Positions 1-8,476 of a stretch of 64,000 nt of DNA are shown piece after piece (within the stretch, counting starts at the first letter, position 1; every line of letters starts with the position of its first letter). Location of the stretch: positions 124,001 to 188,000 of the forward strand of contig NZ_QJGZ01000033.1 of the NCBI RefSeq assembly GCF_003254585.1, in the 5' to 3' direction. Under the pieces are notes generated by a model. The model had not been told where the DNA came from and ran no database searches. It saw nothing but the letters and a program-made list of their open reading frames with translations. The translations under genes were made by a program, and so were the position numbers. Origin of the DNA: Flavobacterium sharifuzzamanii (GTDB lineage Bacteria > Bacteroidota > Bacteroidia > Flavobacteriales > Flavobacteriaceae).

Positions 1-153
1 CAAAAAGAGTACACCATATTGCAAGCTACAGGAACAGATGATGAAATAGTAAGTTTAACTGAAAGATTAAAACAATTTGGATTGATTGAATTTGTTACAA
101 GTTCAAGAATTGCTCTTGAAAAATCTAATGAAGGATTTTGTAGGGAAATTTAA
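1..153 (+). CDS. ilvN: Acetolactate synthase small subunit, C-terminal end (partial)
   Basis: The frame is open from the first base to TAA at 151-153 and gives about 50 residues, so the gene is truncated by the window edge. The segment FGLIEFVTSSRIAL followed by a short SNEGF tail resembles the end of Bacteroidota IlvN, the regulatory subunit of acetohydroxyacid synthase in branched-chain amino acid synthesis. In that family the C-terminal part forms a small alpha/beta domain downstream of the ACT domain. The assignment rests on this short stretch only, and ilvC does not follow on the right, so the context neither helps nor contradicts it. Confidence 0.6.
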   Translation, partial: QKEYTILQATGTDDEIVSLTERLKQFGLIEFVTSSRIALEKSNEGFCREI

Positions 154-246
154 AGAATGATGTGACTCTGTTTTTTCTTACGGAAACTTTGCTGTTTTTC
201 TTCAATATTTAGTATTTTTAATAGTCATTACTAAAGCAGATAGAGT

Positions 247-2028
247 ATGATTTCAGGTACAAAACGGATATTGTTTTTTTTCTTGTTGAGTTTGACTTTG
301 CTAGTCAACACAAATACAGCCGAAGCACAGCTTCTAGGTGCAGCAAAGACAACCGAAGAGCCAGCCAAGGTTCCAGATGATTCACTCGGAAGAAGAACGC
401 CTCAAGGAACGGTCAACGGATTCATCAAGGCACTTGGCGATCAGAATTATCTGCGTGCAAGCCAGTACCTTGTTCTGAGCAAGCGTTCCTATCGTAAAAC
501 AGCCGAAAGAATAGAAATAGCAAAGACTTTTCAGAAACTTTTGGATCAGGGAGGTAACTTTTCGCCATCATCTATTTTAAGTAATAAAGAATTAGGACGT
601 TTAGATGATAATCTGACAACGGGTATAGATTTGGTTGGAAATATATCTACAGACAAAATAAACATACAGCTTTATTTAGAAAATCAGTCAGACGACAGCG
701 AACCGGCATTATGGCTTTTTTCAGCAGAAACAGTTGAAGCAATTCGTGGAGCAGATATCAGCGGAGAAAAAACTTTTTTGGATAGAGTTTTGCCCAAATT
801 TTTGATAGAAAGAAAATTAGGAAATGTTCCAATTGGCCATTGGGCAGTAGTAGTGGTAATGGCAGTAGTTACTTATTTATTGTCGAGACTCCTTATTTTC
901 GTGCTCATTTTTCTGATTCAAAAAATATGGAAGAAAGCTGATACCGAGAAAGGAACCGCAATTATAGATGCTTTTACACTGCCGGTTCAAATGTATCTTA
1001 CGGTAATGTTATTTGTGGCATTTACACAACGAATGGGAATTTCGATAATAGTTCGTCAGCGATTTAGTATTATCATAATTACTATAGGAATTGTTGCTTT
1101 TTTAATTCTGCTCTGGAGAATGACCGACTTTGTAAGCATGTACACGCGCAGCAGAATGAGCAACAGTGGGCGAGCTTCTGCAGTATCTGCGGTATTGTTT
1201 TTAAGCCGTACTATGAAAGCTGCAATTGTCGTAATCGGAATAATCGCAATTTTAGGAATTATTGGAGTAGATGTTACCGCTGGACTTGCCGCACTGGGAA
1301 TTGGGGGGATCGCATTAGCTCTGGGAGCGCAAAAAACGATAGAAAATTTTGTGGGAAGTGTGAGTCTTATCGCAGATCAGCCATTGCGTGTTGGTGATTA
1401 TTGCCGAGTTGATGATATAAAAGGTACAGTAGAAGCAATCGGAATGCGTTCTACCACACTTCGTACAGCAGCGCGTACTATTGTAACAATTCCGAATGGA
1501 CAGCTTTCGGCTAGTAAAATAGAAAATTTTGCTCATCGTGACCGTTTTATATTCAATCCTATTTTTGGTTTTAGAATGGAAACCACTCCAGATCAGATGC
1601 GTTATCTGCTTGTAGAATTAAGGTCTTTGCTATATGCACATCCCGCCGTTTTAAATACTCCGCCAATAGTTCGTTTTACTGGAATTACAGCAGATGCTTT
1701 AAAAGTCGAAATTACAGCTTATATTGAAGCCATAAACCTTGAAACGTCGCAAGAAGTTCAAGAAGATCTTTTATTGAGAATGTTGGATATTATTGAAAAA
1801 AGTGGCACTTCATTGGCTTATCCATCACAAACATTGTATATGGCGCGAGACACTCCTTTTTCAAAAGATAAAGCAGATGAAATCGCTGAAACAGTTAAAA
1901 AATGGAAGAAAGACAATGAATTACAGCTTCCTAAATTTGATCCGAAACGAGTGGAAGAATTGAAAGGAAGTATAAAATATCCTGATGAAGGCAGTTTTAA
2001 TCCTGAAGATGAGGAAACTTTATTGTAA
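247..2028 (+). CDS. MscS-family mechanosensitive channel with signal peptide and N-terminal extension
   Basis: This 593-residue protein begins with a signal peptide (about residues 1-27, ending AEA-Q). A soluble region of about 170 residues follows, then several membrane segments from about residue 198. The MscS signature is clear: a Gly/Ala-rich pore helix around residues 345-365 (GLAALGIGGIALALGAQ), then NFVGS, DQPLRVGD and TIVTIPNG in the beta domain. The family releases solutes during hypo-osmotic shock. The protein is longer than E. coli MscS (286 residues), with an extracytoplasmic domain and a charged tail, as in the larger MscS-like channels. It stands alone on the plus strand, 93 bp after the ilvN remnant. 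Confidence 0.9.
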   Translation: MISGTKRILFFFLLSLTLLVNTNTAEAQLLGAAKTTEEPAKVPDDSLGRRTPQGTVNGFIKALGDQNYLRASQYLVLSKRSYRKTAERIEIAKTFQKLLDQGGNFSPSSILSNKELGRLDDNLTTGIDLVGNISTDKINIQLYLENQSDDSEPALWLFSAETVEAIRGADISGEKTFLDRVLPKFLIERKLGNVPIGHWAVVVVMAVVTYLLSRLLIFVLIFLIQKIWKKADTEKGTAIIDAFTLPVQMYLTVMLFVAFTQRMGISIIVRQRFSIIIITIGIVAFLILLWRMTDFVSMYTRSRMSNSGRASAVSAVLFLSRTMKAAIVVIGIIAILGIIGVDVTAGLAALGIGGIALALGAQKTIENFVGSVSLIADQPLRVGDYCRVDDIKGTVEAIGMRSTTLRTAARTIVTIPNGQLSASKIENFAHRDRFIFNPIFGFRMETTPDQMRYLLVELRSLLYAHPAVLNTPPIVRFTGITADALKVEITAYIEAINLETSQEVQEDLLLRMLDIIEKSGTSLAYPSQTLYMARDTPFSKDKADEIAETVKKWKKDNELQLPKFDPKRVEELKGSIKYPDEGSFNPEDEETLL

Positions 2029-2060
2029 AAGATGTGGCTATCTCAAAAGATTTTTTTTGT

Positions 2061-2225
2061 TAAGCTTCGGAGAAGCGAAATATTTATAGAAATACAATCA
2101 GACAAATAAAAAAGCTCCGTAGGAGCGGCATATATTTAGATTACAAAAAATAATGCCGCTCCTACGGAGCTTTATGTTGCAGATATTTATCCTTTGCTAT
2201 AAATATTTAGCTTCTCCGAAGCTTA
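2061..2225. repeat. Nested palindromic repeat, GCTCCGTAGGAGC type
   Basis: Two inverted repeats are nested. The outer arms lie at 2061-2089 and 2197-2225 and contain AAGCTTCGGAGAAGC and its complement next to AATATTTATAG. The inner arms, at 2111-2131 and 2153-2173, are perfect 21-bp complements around GCTCCGTAGGAGC. Each arm is itself a small hairpin (GCTCC-GTA-GGAGC). A close relative lies at 29707-29866, and a variant with a GTTCCGTAGGAAC core at 34779-34953. The element fills the space between two convergent genes and codes for nothing. It resembles REP/BIME-type intergenic elements and may also help terminate transcription. Confidence 0.85.
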
Positions 2226-2278
2226 CAAAAAAGCTGTCTTTTTTAAGCAACATATTTCTGTGTTACAACAGCTTTAAT

Positions 2279-3634
2279 TTAGCTTTTAGGCTCTCTAACA
2301 ATTTCCATATTGTCATCATTTAGTTTTACAATTTTCCAATCAGGATTTAGTTCTATTTCGTAAAATTCACTTATAACTTTTGTTCCTTCAATTTTAGACG
2401 GAAACGGAAAAACAAAATAAGTTTTTCCATCTTTATCATAACTTAAAATACCAGCTTTTCCCAATTGATTTTTTCCTTCGATAGTTGCAAAATTTCCAAA
2501 GTTATTTCCCGATTTATCACGTCCTTTAATACTAGAATACACAATTCCTTTATCATTTAAAGTTAGCGTTCCATTCATGTTAAAAGTACGCCCGTAATGC
2601 TCAATATCGGTAAGAGCGACTTTAAGGATTGGTTTATTGATTAGCAATTCAGTATAATAAGAAATCAGCTTTTTTTGTTCTTCTTCCCGAGCAATTTCTT
2701 GCTTGTTTACTTCAATAAAATTGTTCCTGGATTTGGCTAATTGTAGTTGCTTTTTAGTGATAGTTAATTTTGATTTTAATATCATAACTTCATAAATGTC
2801 AGCGAAATTATAAATGTTATCTAAACTTTTTCTCCAAGCAATATTCAAGTAGTCAAAAATCAATCCATAAGCTGGTCCTGTGGCATAAGGAAAAGGCCTA
2901 GTGTAAGTTTTTGCTTCTTCTCGCTGGTTGATTTCTTCTATAGCTTTTTCATATTTATTGTCATAAGAAGAGAGAACAAAACCAGTATAATTTGCTAAGC
3001 CTTCCAAAGTCTCTATTTCCAGTTCATCATTCAGTTTTTTTGAATATTGATGCTGTCTTTCTTTTCGGAAAATAACGGCATCTTTCAAATAGTTTTTAAC
3101 CTCATCTATATTTCTTTTTTCTATTATCGCTTTCAGAGCATTTTTTAAAGCTTGATATTCCAATCTTAATAAAATTCGCGCGTTGGTTTCGTCAAGATAT
3201 TCAATCGGATTTCCATTAAACTTTCGATACTTCATTTGAAGTAAATGGAACAATTCATGAATAACCGTGGCGCTTTTATCGTCCAGATAATTATTCAGAA
3301 CCGTCGCATATTCTTTACCTTCATATTTCTGTGTAGTATTAACAAAAACAAGCGAATTAGGTTCCATAGTTTTAGAATATAAAACGCCATTATCCGTTTT
3401 GCTATTCGGTAATTTTACCAAACTATAGATTGAATTGTCAAAATCGATTACAATAATACTATCGTTCCAGATTGGCTTTCCCCAAAGTTTTCCGTTGTCT
3501 TTTTCTAAAAGCACTTTTGTTTCCAATAGCTTTTCTTGAATATTTTGCCTGTTTTTAAAAGCTTTGTCTGCTTCTTGCGCTGTAGCAAATTGCAAGATTG
3601 TAATGAAGATTAATAGTGAAAAATGTCTTTTCAT
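2279..3634 (-). CDS. Secreted HExxH metallopeptidase-like protein
   Basis: The protein has 451 residues and an N-terminal signal peptide ending near residue 19 (ATA-Q). It contains a zinc-binding HExxH motif at 126-130 (IHELFH), and E149 lies in YLDET 19 residues after the second histidine, which fits the third ligand of a gluzincin-type peptidase. The rest shows no domain that I recognise; there is a charged, probably helical stretch in the second half and a beta-rich C-terminus. It sits 80 bp downstream of the membrane-bound LuxR-type regulator on the same strand, so the two are probably co-transcribed. Peptidase activity is inferred from the motif; the family is unknown to me. Confidence 0.65.
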   Translation of the reverse strand: MKRHFSLLIFITILQFATAQEADKAFKNRQNIQEKLLETKVLLEKDNGKLWGKPIWNDSIIVIDFDNSIYSLVKLPNSKTDNGVLYSKTMEPNSLVFVNTTQKYEGKEYATVLNNYLDDKSATVIHELFHLLQMKYRKFNGNPIEYLDETNARILLRLEYQALKNALKAIIEKRNIDEVKNYLKDAVIFRKERQHQYSKKLNDELEIETLEGLANYTGFVLSSYDNKYEKAIEEINQREEAKTYTRPFPYATGPAYGLIFDYLNIAWRKSLDNIYNFADIYEVMILKSKLTITKKQLQLAKSRNNFIEVNKQEIAREEEQKKLISYYTELLINKPILKVALTDIEHYGRTFNMNGTLTLNDKGIVYSSIKGRDKSGNNFGNFATIEGKNQLGKAGILSYDKDGKTYFVFPFPSKIEGTKVISEFYEIELNPDWKIVKLNDDNMEIVREPKS

Positions 3635-3714
3635 TTCCGATTGATTTAAAATTTCGGAAACAAAATTAAATCGAGTAGTTTTGAAAATGAGTTAAGTAGA
3701 GGCTGAAATTGGGA

Positions 3715-4788
3715 CTAATCCCAAGGATGATTTTTTAATTTAGAAGACAATTCATGACGGTTTGCAACATCCAATTTTGCGTAAAGATTTCTAATATGTG
3801 TTTTAACCGTACTCAACGAAATAAAAAGCTCATCGGCAATTTCTTTATTTGATTTATCTTCTAAAATCAGTTTGGTAATTTTCTCTTCCTGATTGGTCAA
3901 GGTCAGGCTTGAGATTTCTTGTATTATTTTTTGAGGTTTAAGAGCTTTCAGTTTCCTAAATTGAAAAACGGAAATGACAGTCAAAATTAAAACTAATATA
4001 CCTAAAGTATAATTGAGCTTTTTCTGAAACGTATATTTTTGCTGTAAAATAACATTTGAAATTTTTGAAATTTCATCTTGATACTGGAGGTAATAAGACG
4101 TTTCGCCATAGTAGTTTTTTAGTGAGTTTGAAACAGCATTGTAAAATACCTCATCTTTTTCGAAATCGGCTTTTATGTTGAAATCATTTCTTTTGATATC
4201 CGAAAAGGCTAAAAGTTTAAGCAGAGGATGTTTAATGCTCTTTTCGCTGTATGTTTTCACTTTCTCTGCAAAATCATGTATTGCCTGCTGTTGCGCTTCT
4301 TTGTTTTTTATTTGAGCATTATTTTTCTCTAATTGTTTTTCAAAAGACTTAAGTTTTCTCCATTCTTTGTCTGTCAAATTGCTGTTTTTGGATTGGCTAA
4401 ACCAATTGTTTCCAGTTTTTGGAAAATAGATTGTATCTCTATTAGAAAAAATAAAATTGTAAAAATTGCTTTTCTCATTATCCGCAACCAATTGTAATCC
4501 TTTAATCGGGTTGATATTAGAATGAATACGGTAAAGCTTATCTTTTTCAGATAACAATTGTCCTTTAAATTCAAAGTAACCAGAATTATCTGTCTGAGTT
4601 GAAAAAAGAATCTGATTTTCGGTAATCATGGTTTCCTCATCATATTTCAGAAGACTCAAATAGACAGTTTTATTTTTCTGTCCAGCATCAACATATCCCG
4701 AAATCTTGTACTGTCCGTAACAAGTCGGAAGAGAAGAGATAATAAAAGTCACTAAGAATAAAGTCTGAATTGTTTTTTCTTTTAGCAT
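3715..4788 (-). CDS. Membrane-tethered LuxR-type transcription regulator with extracytoplasmic sensor domain
   Basis: This 357-residue protein joins parts that are usually separate. It has a signal peptide (about 1-25), an extracytoplasmic region whose start (KISGYVDAGQKNKTVYLSLL) resembles the DUF4369/thiol-disulfide-interchange N-domains of Bacteroidota, and a helical, charged middle. A single membrane segment follows at about 257-277. The cytoplasmic C-terminus carries a LuxR/GerE helix-turn-helix at about 296-350, with LTNQEEKITKLI, NKEIADELFISLSTVKTHIRN and YAKLDVANR. It would sense a periplasmic state and bind DNA from the membrane without a phosphorelay. Its likely target is the adjacent HExxH gene. 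Confidence 0.8.
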   Translation of the reverse strand: MLKEKTIQTLFLVTFIISSLPTCYGQYKISGYVDAGQKNKTVYLSLLKYDEETMITENQILFSTQTDNSGYFEFKGQLLSEKDKLYRIHSNINPIKGLQLVADNEKSNFYNFIFSNRDTIYFPKTGNNWFSQSKNSNLTDKEWRKLKSFEKQLEKNNAQIKNKEAQQQAIHDFAEKVKTYSEKSIKHPLLKLLAFSDIKRNDFNIKADFEKDEVFYNAVSNSLKNYYGETSYYLQYQDEISKISNVILQQKYTFQKKLNYTLGILVLILTVISVFQFRKLKALKPQKIIQEISSLTLTNQEEKITKLILEDKSNKEIADELFISLSTVKTHIRNLYAKLDVANRHELSSKLKNHPWD

Positions 4789-4900
4789 TTTAAATCAGTA
4801 ATAGAAAAACTTATGAATGATTAAAAATACAAAAAAGATTAAGGTTATTAAAATACTTCTTTTTGAAACCTAATTTTGTCGCAGACAATTAAAATGAGAA

Positions 4901-4934
4901 ATCTCCCCGCTTCAGAAATTAGAAACGGGGAGAT
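4901..4934 (-). terminator. Rho-independent terminator downstream of the Oar-like receptor gene
   Basis: ATCTCCCCG (4901-4909) pairs with CGGGGAGAT (4926-4934) around a 16-base loop. On the minus strand it is followed by TTCTCATTTT. It lies 27 bp past the stop codon of the receptor gene at 4961. Confidence 0.7.
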
Positions 4935-4960
4935 AATCAAAAATAAAAAAAAACACATTT

Positions 4961-7900
4961 TTAGAACGAATATCTCAAGCCAAGTTGCCCTTGGAATCTT
5001 GAAGCTAATTGATCTACAGTATACGGTGCTGAAGTTGGTTTTTGGAAAGTATAAGTAGGATCGCCTGTTGCAACTCCTCCTAAGTTTCCTGATTTAGTTA
5101 AACCAAGACTTGCTGTTGAATTATAAGTATTTGGAACAAAATAACTTCTTCCCCAATCTTTGTTGATAAGGTTTCCGATATTTGCCATGCTGAATGAGAT
5201 TTGGAAAGTTCCAACTTTAGTCACCTGAATTTCATCCATTAATTTTAAATCGGCTTGAATGTTCCAAGGAGTTGTATCTCCATTTCTTTGTGTAAATGTT
5301 CCTCTACGGCTTTTTAAATAATCATTTCCGTTAATAAACGCTTCGTAATCTGCAACTTGCTGTGCTGCTGTAGCAGAAGGAACTCCTGCAGAATTCACTC
5401 CAATATATTTTGCTGCTTCTGCCGCATCTTTAAATATATAAGCTAAACCAGCTGCTTGTCCAGTCCCTGCAATTGTTGAGTTAACAAATCCCCAAGAAAA
5501 CGGATTTCCTGATTGTGCATTAAAATACACATTAGCAGAGAAAGTATTGTTTGGAGCTAATTTTACGCCATAACCAACATTAGAAACAATTCTGTGTTTG
5601 ATATTAAAGTTAGAAGTTGCTAATTGCGGATTGTTTGGTGTTAATGATTGATTCATCTGGAAGTTACTTTCCATAGAGTTACGAATTCCGTTTGTGATAT
5701 CTCTAGAGTCTCCATAAGTATAAGCCACCATAAAGTTGAAACCAAAATCGTAAGTTTTAGAAATCATTTCCGTAATACTGTAACGGTATCCTTTATTTGT
5801 ATTTGATAACAAATAAGCATTTGAAAAAGCTGGGTTTGTGTTTGCAGCATAAATTGGCATTTCATGTTTTGTATCATAAGAGAAATAAGTTGGATTATCT
5901 GTCTTATTTACTTGTTGAAATTCTAGATCACGAATTACTTTAGTATAAATACCTTCAATCGTGAATTTATAGCCATCAATTGTTTTATCAAAAGCCAATG
6001 AGTTTCTTAAAACAGCTGGCATTTTAAATTTATTGTCAATTAAATCGGCTTGCACTTTTGGAGTAGCGTCGTGGTAACCATTTAAACCGCCAGTTGCCAA
6101 AGGATCTCCCGCCGCTGCAACTTGAGCTGGAGTAAGATTGTTTTTGTCGTAGCTTCCGTATCCAACACCATCATTGTAGTAAGCATAGCCTAACCATGCA
6201 AAAGGAATTCTTCCTGTAAATACTCCAGATCCACCTCTAATAACAAATGTTTTGTCATCGTCTACGTTATAAGTAAAACCAACTCTAGGAGAAACTAATG
6301 CTGAACTGAAGAAGTTATTTTTAATCTGATTTAGCGGAGTATAAGTATATGTTGTTCCGTAATTTGGATCTTCAGGAGAGTTTTGTACTTGTGTGCTTAA
6401 TTTAGGTTTGTTTGGTAAATCGGTATAATCTATACGAACACCAGGAACTACTTTTAATTTGTTTCCAATTCTAATTTCGTCTTGAACGTATGCGCTATAC
6501 ATGTTTATTTTGAATTTAGCATACGGATTATTAAAGATTTCATCTCTAGTTGAACCATCAAACGGATAAGTTCCGCGAACACGAGTAGGTAGTTTATTGT
6601 AGAAATCTGCAAGAGATTTGTATGAAACTCTTCCGTTAAGTGCGTTTACAAAACCATAATTGATATCATAAAACTCATTGTGAGTACCAAATAGTAAAGT
6701 ATGATTTCCTGTTTTATAAGTAAGATTGTCTGTAATTTCGGTCGTGTTTTGTTTCATATTGAAAACAGTTGCTTCACGATCATTTCCTAAGAAAATTGTT
6801 CCTCCATTGTAACCAATTTCTGTTTGAGGAAACATAATATTATTCGATTTTGGATCACGATAATCTTTTATAGCAGAATAGCTTGCAATAAAGGAGTTTG
6901 ACCATTGGCTGTTAAAGTGTGTCTTTAATTCTAAAACCGTACTAATAGCTTGGTTTTTCTGAGTAAAATCCATACTTGCAAATCTGAAGTTTGCAGCATC
7001 ACGCTCTAAGTTTGTCGCTTGAGAAATTACCGTATTATTTCGTAAAGAAAGCGAGTTTTTCTCATTGATTTTCCAATCAATCTTATTGAAGAATTTCTGG
7101 CTTTTAGAAAAATTATTGTAAGAACCATAAGTTCCAGGGTCAAATCCGTAGTTTGATTTTACGAATTGCGAAATCTGTTCTGCAGTGGCATTATCTACTA
7201 GTGAAGTTAATTTTCCGTTAGAATCTGTTGAACCAGCATTATAAAAAACAGGATCTGTTCTTTCTGCATATTCCATATTTGTAAAGAAGAACAATTTGTC
7301 TTTAATAATTGGCAATCCTAATCTAAAACCTACTTGGTAATCTCCAAAAGAACTTGGCATTTTAGAACCGTCACCAGCATTGTTTGGTCCTGTAAGCGCA
7401 GCACTTCTGCCATAACTGTAAATAGATCCGCTAACGGTATTTGTTCCGCTTCTTGTCACAGCATTTACGCTTCCTCCTAAAAAGTTTCCTAATTTAATAT
7501 CATAAGGAGCAATGTAAACTTGAATATCTTGTATAGCATCTAAACTTATAGAATTTGAACGCGTACTACTTCCTGGCATTCCAGAAGTTCCTGATTGACC
7601 TCCTAAAGACGGACTAAAACCTATCGCATCATTATTTATAGAACCATCAATAGTTACGTTGTTGTATCTAAAATTGGTGCCAGCAAAAGAGTTATTTGAA
7701 CTTTGAGGAACAAGTTTGGTCACATCCTGAATTCCTCTATTGATTAAAGGAAGTGCATTTACTTGTTTTTCGTTTATGCTTGTGCCGTTATTTTTAGAAG
7801 AAGGTTTAGAGCTTGTAATTACTACTTCTTCCAATACATTATTATCTGCTTTTCCAACCGAAATAGCTGGTAAATCATTTTCTCCAAGAGATAGAAAAAT

Positions 7901-8176
7901 TTGTGCATTTGAATAGTCTTTAGTGTCTGCACTTTTTATTTCTAATTCGTAAGGCCCGCCGGCACTTAAGTTTTCAAAGCTAAAACGACCTTGTTTGTCT
8001 GTTGTTGCTTTATAAACTGCATTTGTCGGCAGATGCGTTAAGGTAACTTCTGCATCGATAACCGCACTTGTTCCATCATTGACTTTTGCAGACAAAGATG
8101 AAGTTGTAATTTGGGCAAAAATACTTCCTGCGGTCAGGAGCATTAGAGCCGAAAGAAAGAGTTTTAGTTTTGTCAT
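4961..8176 (-). CDS. Oar-like TonB-dependent outer-membrane receptor
   Basis: The protein is 1071 residues long, with a signal peptide (about 1-21) and then a carboxypeptidase-regulatory-like beta-sandwich (residues about 25-110, with TDKQGRFSFENLSAGGPYEL). The plug domain includes NRGIQDVTKLVPQS, FRYNNVTIDG and NAVTRSGTN, typical of the Oar/OmpA-like TonB receptor group. The barrel ends in an aromatic residue (GLRYSF). Members import large or unknown ligands across the outer membrane. It lies downstream of a sensor kinase/response regulator pair on the same strand, with 300 bp between that holds 11-bp direct repeats. The ligand is unknown. Confidence 0.88.
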   Translation of the reverse strand: MTKLKLFLSALMLLTAGSIFAQITTSSLSAKVNDGTSAVIDAEVTLTHLPTNAVYKATTDKQGRFSFENLSAGGPYELEIKSADTKDYSNAQIFLSLGENDLPAISVGKADNNVLEEVVITSSKPSSKNNGTSINEKQVNALPLINRGIQDVTKLVPQSSNNSFAGTNFRYNNVTIDGSINNDAIGFSPSLGGQSGTSGMPGSSTRSNSISLDAIQDIQVYIAPYDIKLGNFLGGSVNAVTRSGTNTVSGSIYSYGRSAALTGPNNAGDGSKMPSSFGDYQVGFRLGLPIIKDKLFFFTNMEYAERTDPVFYNAGSTDSNGKLTSLVDNATAEQISQFVKSNYGFDPGTYGSYNNFSKSQKFFNKIDWKINEKNSLSLRNNTVISQATNLERDAANFRFASMDFTQKNQAISTVLELKTHFNSQWSNSFIASYSAIKDYRDPKSNNIMFPQTEIGYNGGTIFLGNDREATVFNMKQNTTEITDNLTYKTGNHTLLFGTHNEFYDINYGFVNALNGRVSYKSLADFYNKLPTRVRGTYPFDGSTRDEIFNNPYAKFKINMYSAYVQDEIRIGNKLKVVPGVRIDYTDLPNKPKLSTQVQNSPEDPNYGTTYTYTPLNQIKNNFFSSALVSPRVGFTYNVDDDKTFVIRGGSGVFTGRIPFAWLGYAYYNDGVGYGSYDKNNLTPAQVAAAGDPLATGGLNGYHDATPKVQADLIDNKFKMPAVLRNSLAFDKTIDGYKFTIEGIYTKVIRDLEFQQVNKTDNPTYFSYDTKHEMPIYAANTNPAFSNAYLLSNTNKGYRYSITEMISKTYDFGFNFMVAYTYGDSRDITNGIRNSMESNFQMNQSLTPNNPQLATSNFNIKHRIVSNVGYGVKLAPNNTFSANVYFNAQSGNPFSWGFVNSTIAGTGQAAGLAYIFKDAAEAAKYIGVNSAGVPSATAAQQVADYEAFINGNDYLKSRRGTFTQRNGDTTPWNIQADLKLMDEIQVTKVGTFQISFSMANIGNLINKDWGRSYFVPNTYNSTASLGLTKSGNLGGVATGDPTYTFQKPTSAPYTVDQLASRFQGQLGLRYSF

Positions 8177-8345
8177 GTTATTTATTAGTTTTTATTCGTG
8201 ACAAATAAAATCTCTTTAATTCGATTCGATTTAAGGCTTATGTTAACGTAAAATCAAAAAACAATTCTTTGTTAATTTATAATGATGAGGATGTTGTTTA
8301 GAAAAAAACGGATTATCGCTTTAGAATCAAGCAGTTTATCTCATG

Positions 8346-8405
8346 CCTTATGAAATAAGGAATTAGAGATAGATTTAAACAAGATTAGAGATAGATTAGA
8401 GTATT
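8346..8405. promoter_or_regulatory. Four 11-bp direct repeats beside a 6-bp inverted repeat upstream of the TonB receptor
   Basis: The 300-bp gap at 8177-8476 holds no gene. At 8362-8405 four 11-base units abut: ATTAGAGATAG, ATTTAAACAAG, ATTAGAGATAG and ATTAGAGTATT. Units one and three are identical. Just before them CCTTAT (8346-8351) and ATAAGG (8355-8360) form an inverted repeat. An 11-bp period is the usual geometry of binding sites for OmpR/PhoB-type regulators, and such a regulator is encoded nearby at 9828-10526. The array lies about 185-230 bp upstream of the receptor start. The link to that regulator is an inference. Confidence 0.5.
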
Positions 8406-8476
8406 ATGTAAATGTTACGAAATGAGAAAATTCACTTTCTTAATTGGCGAAAAGAGGCTGTTTTTTTGATCAAAAA

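Noticed and set aside
4876..5058. A short plus-strand open frame covering the end of the Oar-like receptor gene
   Set aside because: It is antisense to the receptor gene, begins inside the terminator region, and its translation (MSQTIKMRN...) has no recognisable content. A TAATTTTG lies at 4871 but lacks a matching upstream element.
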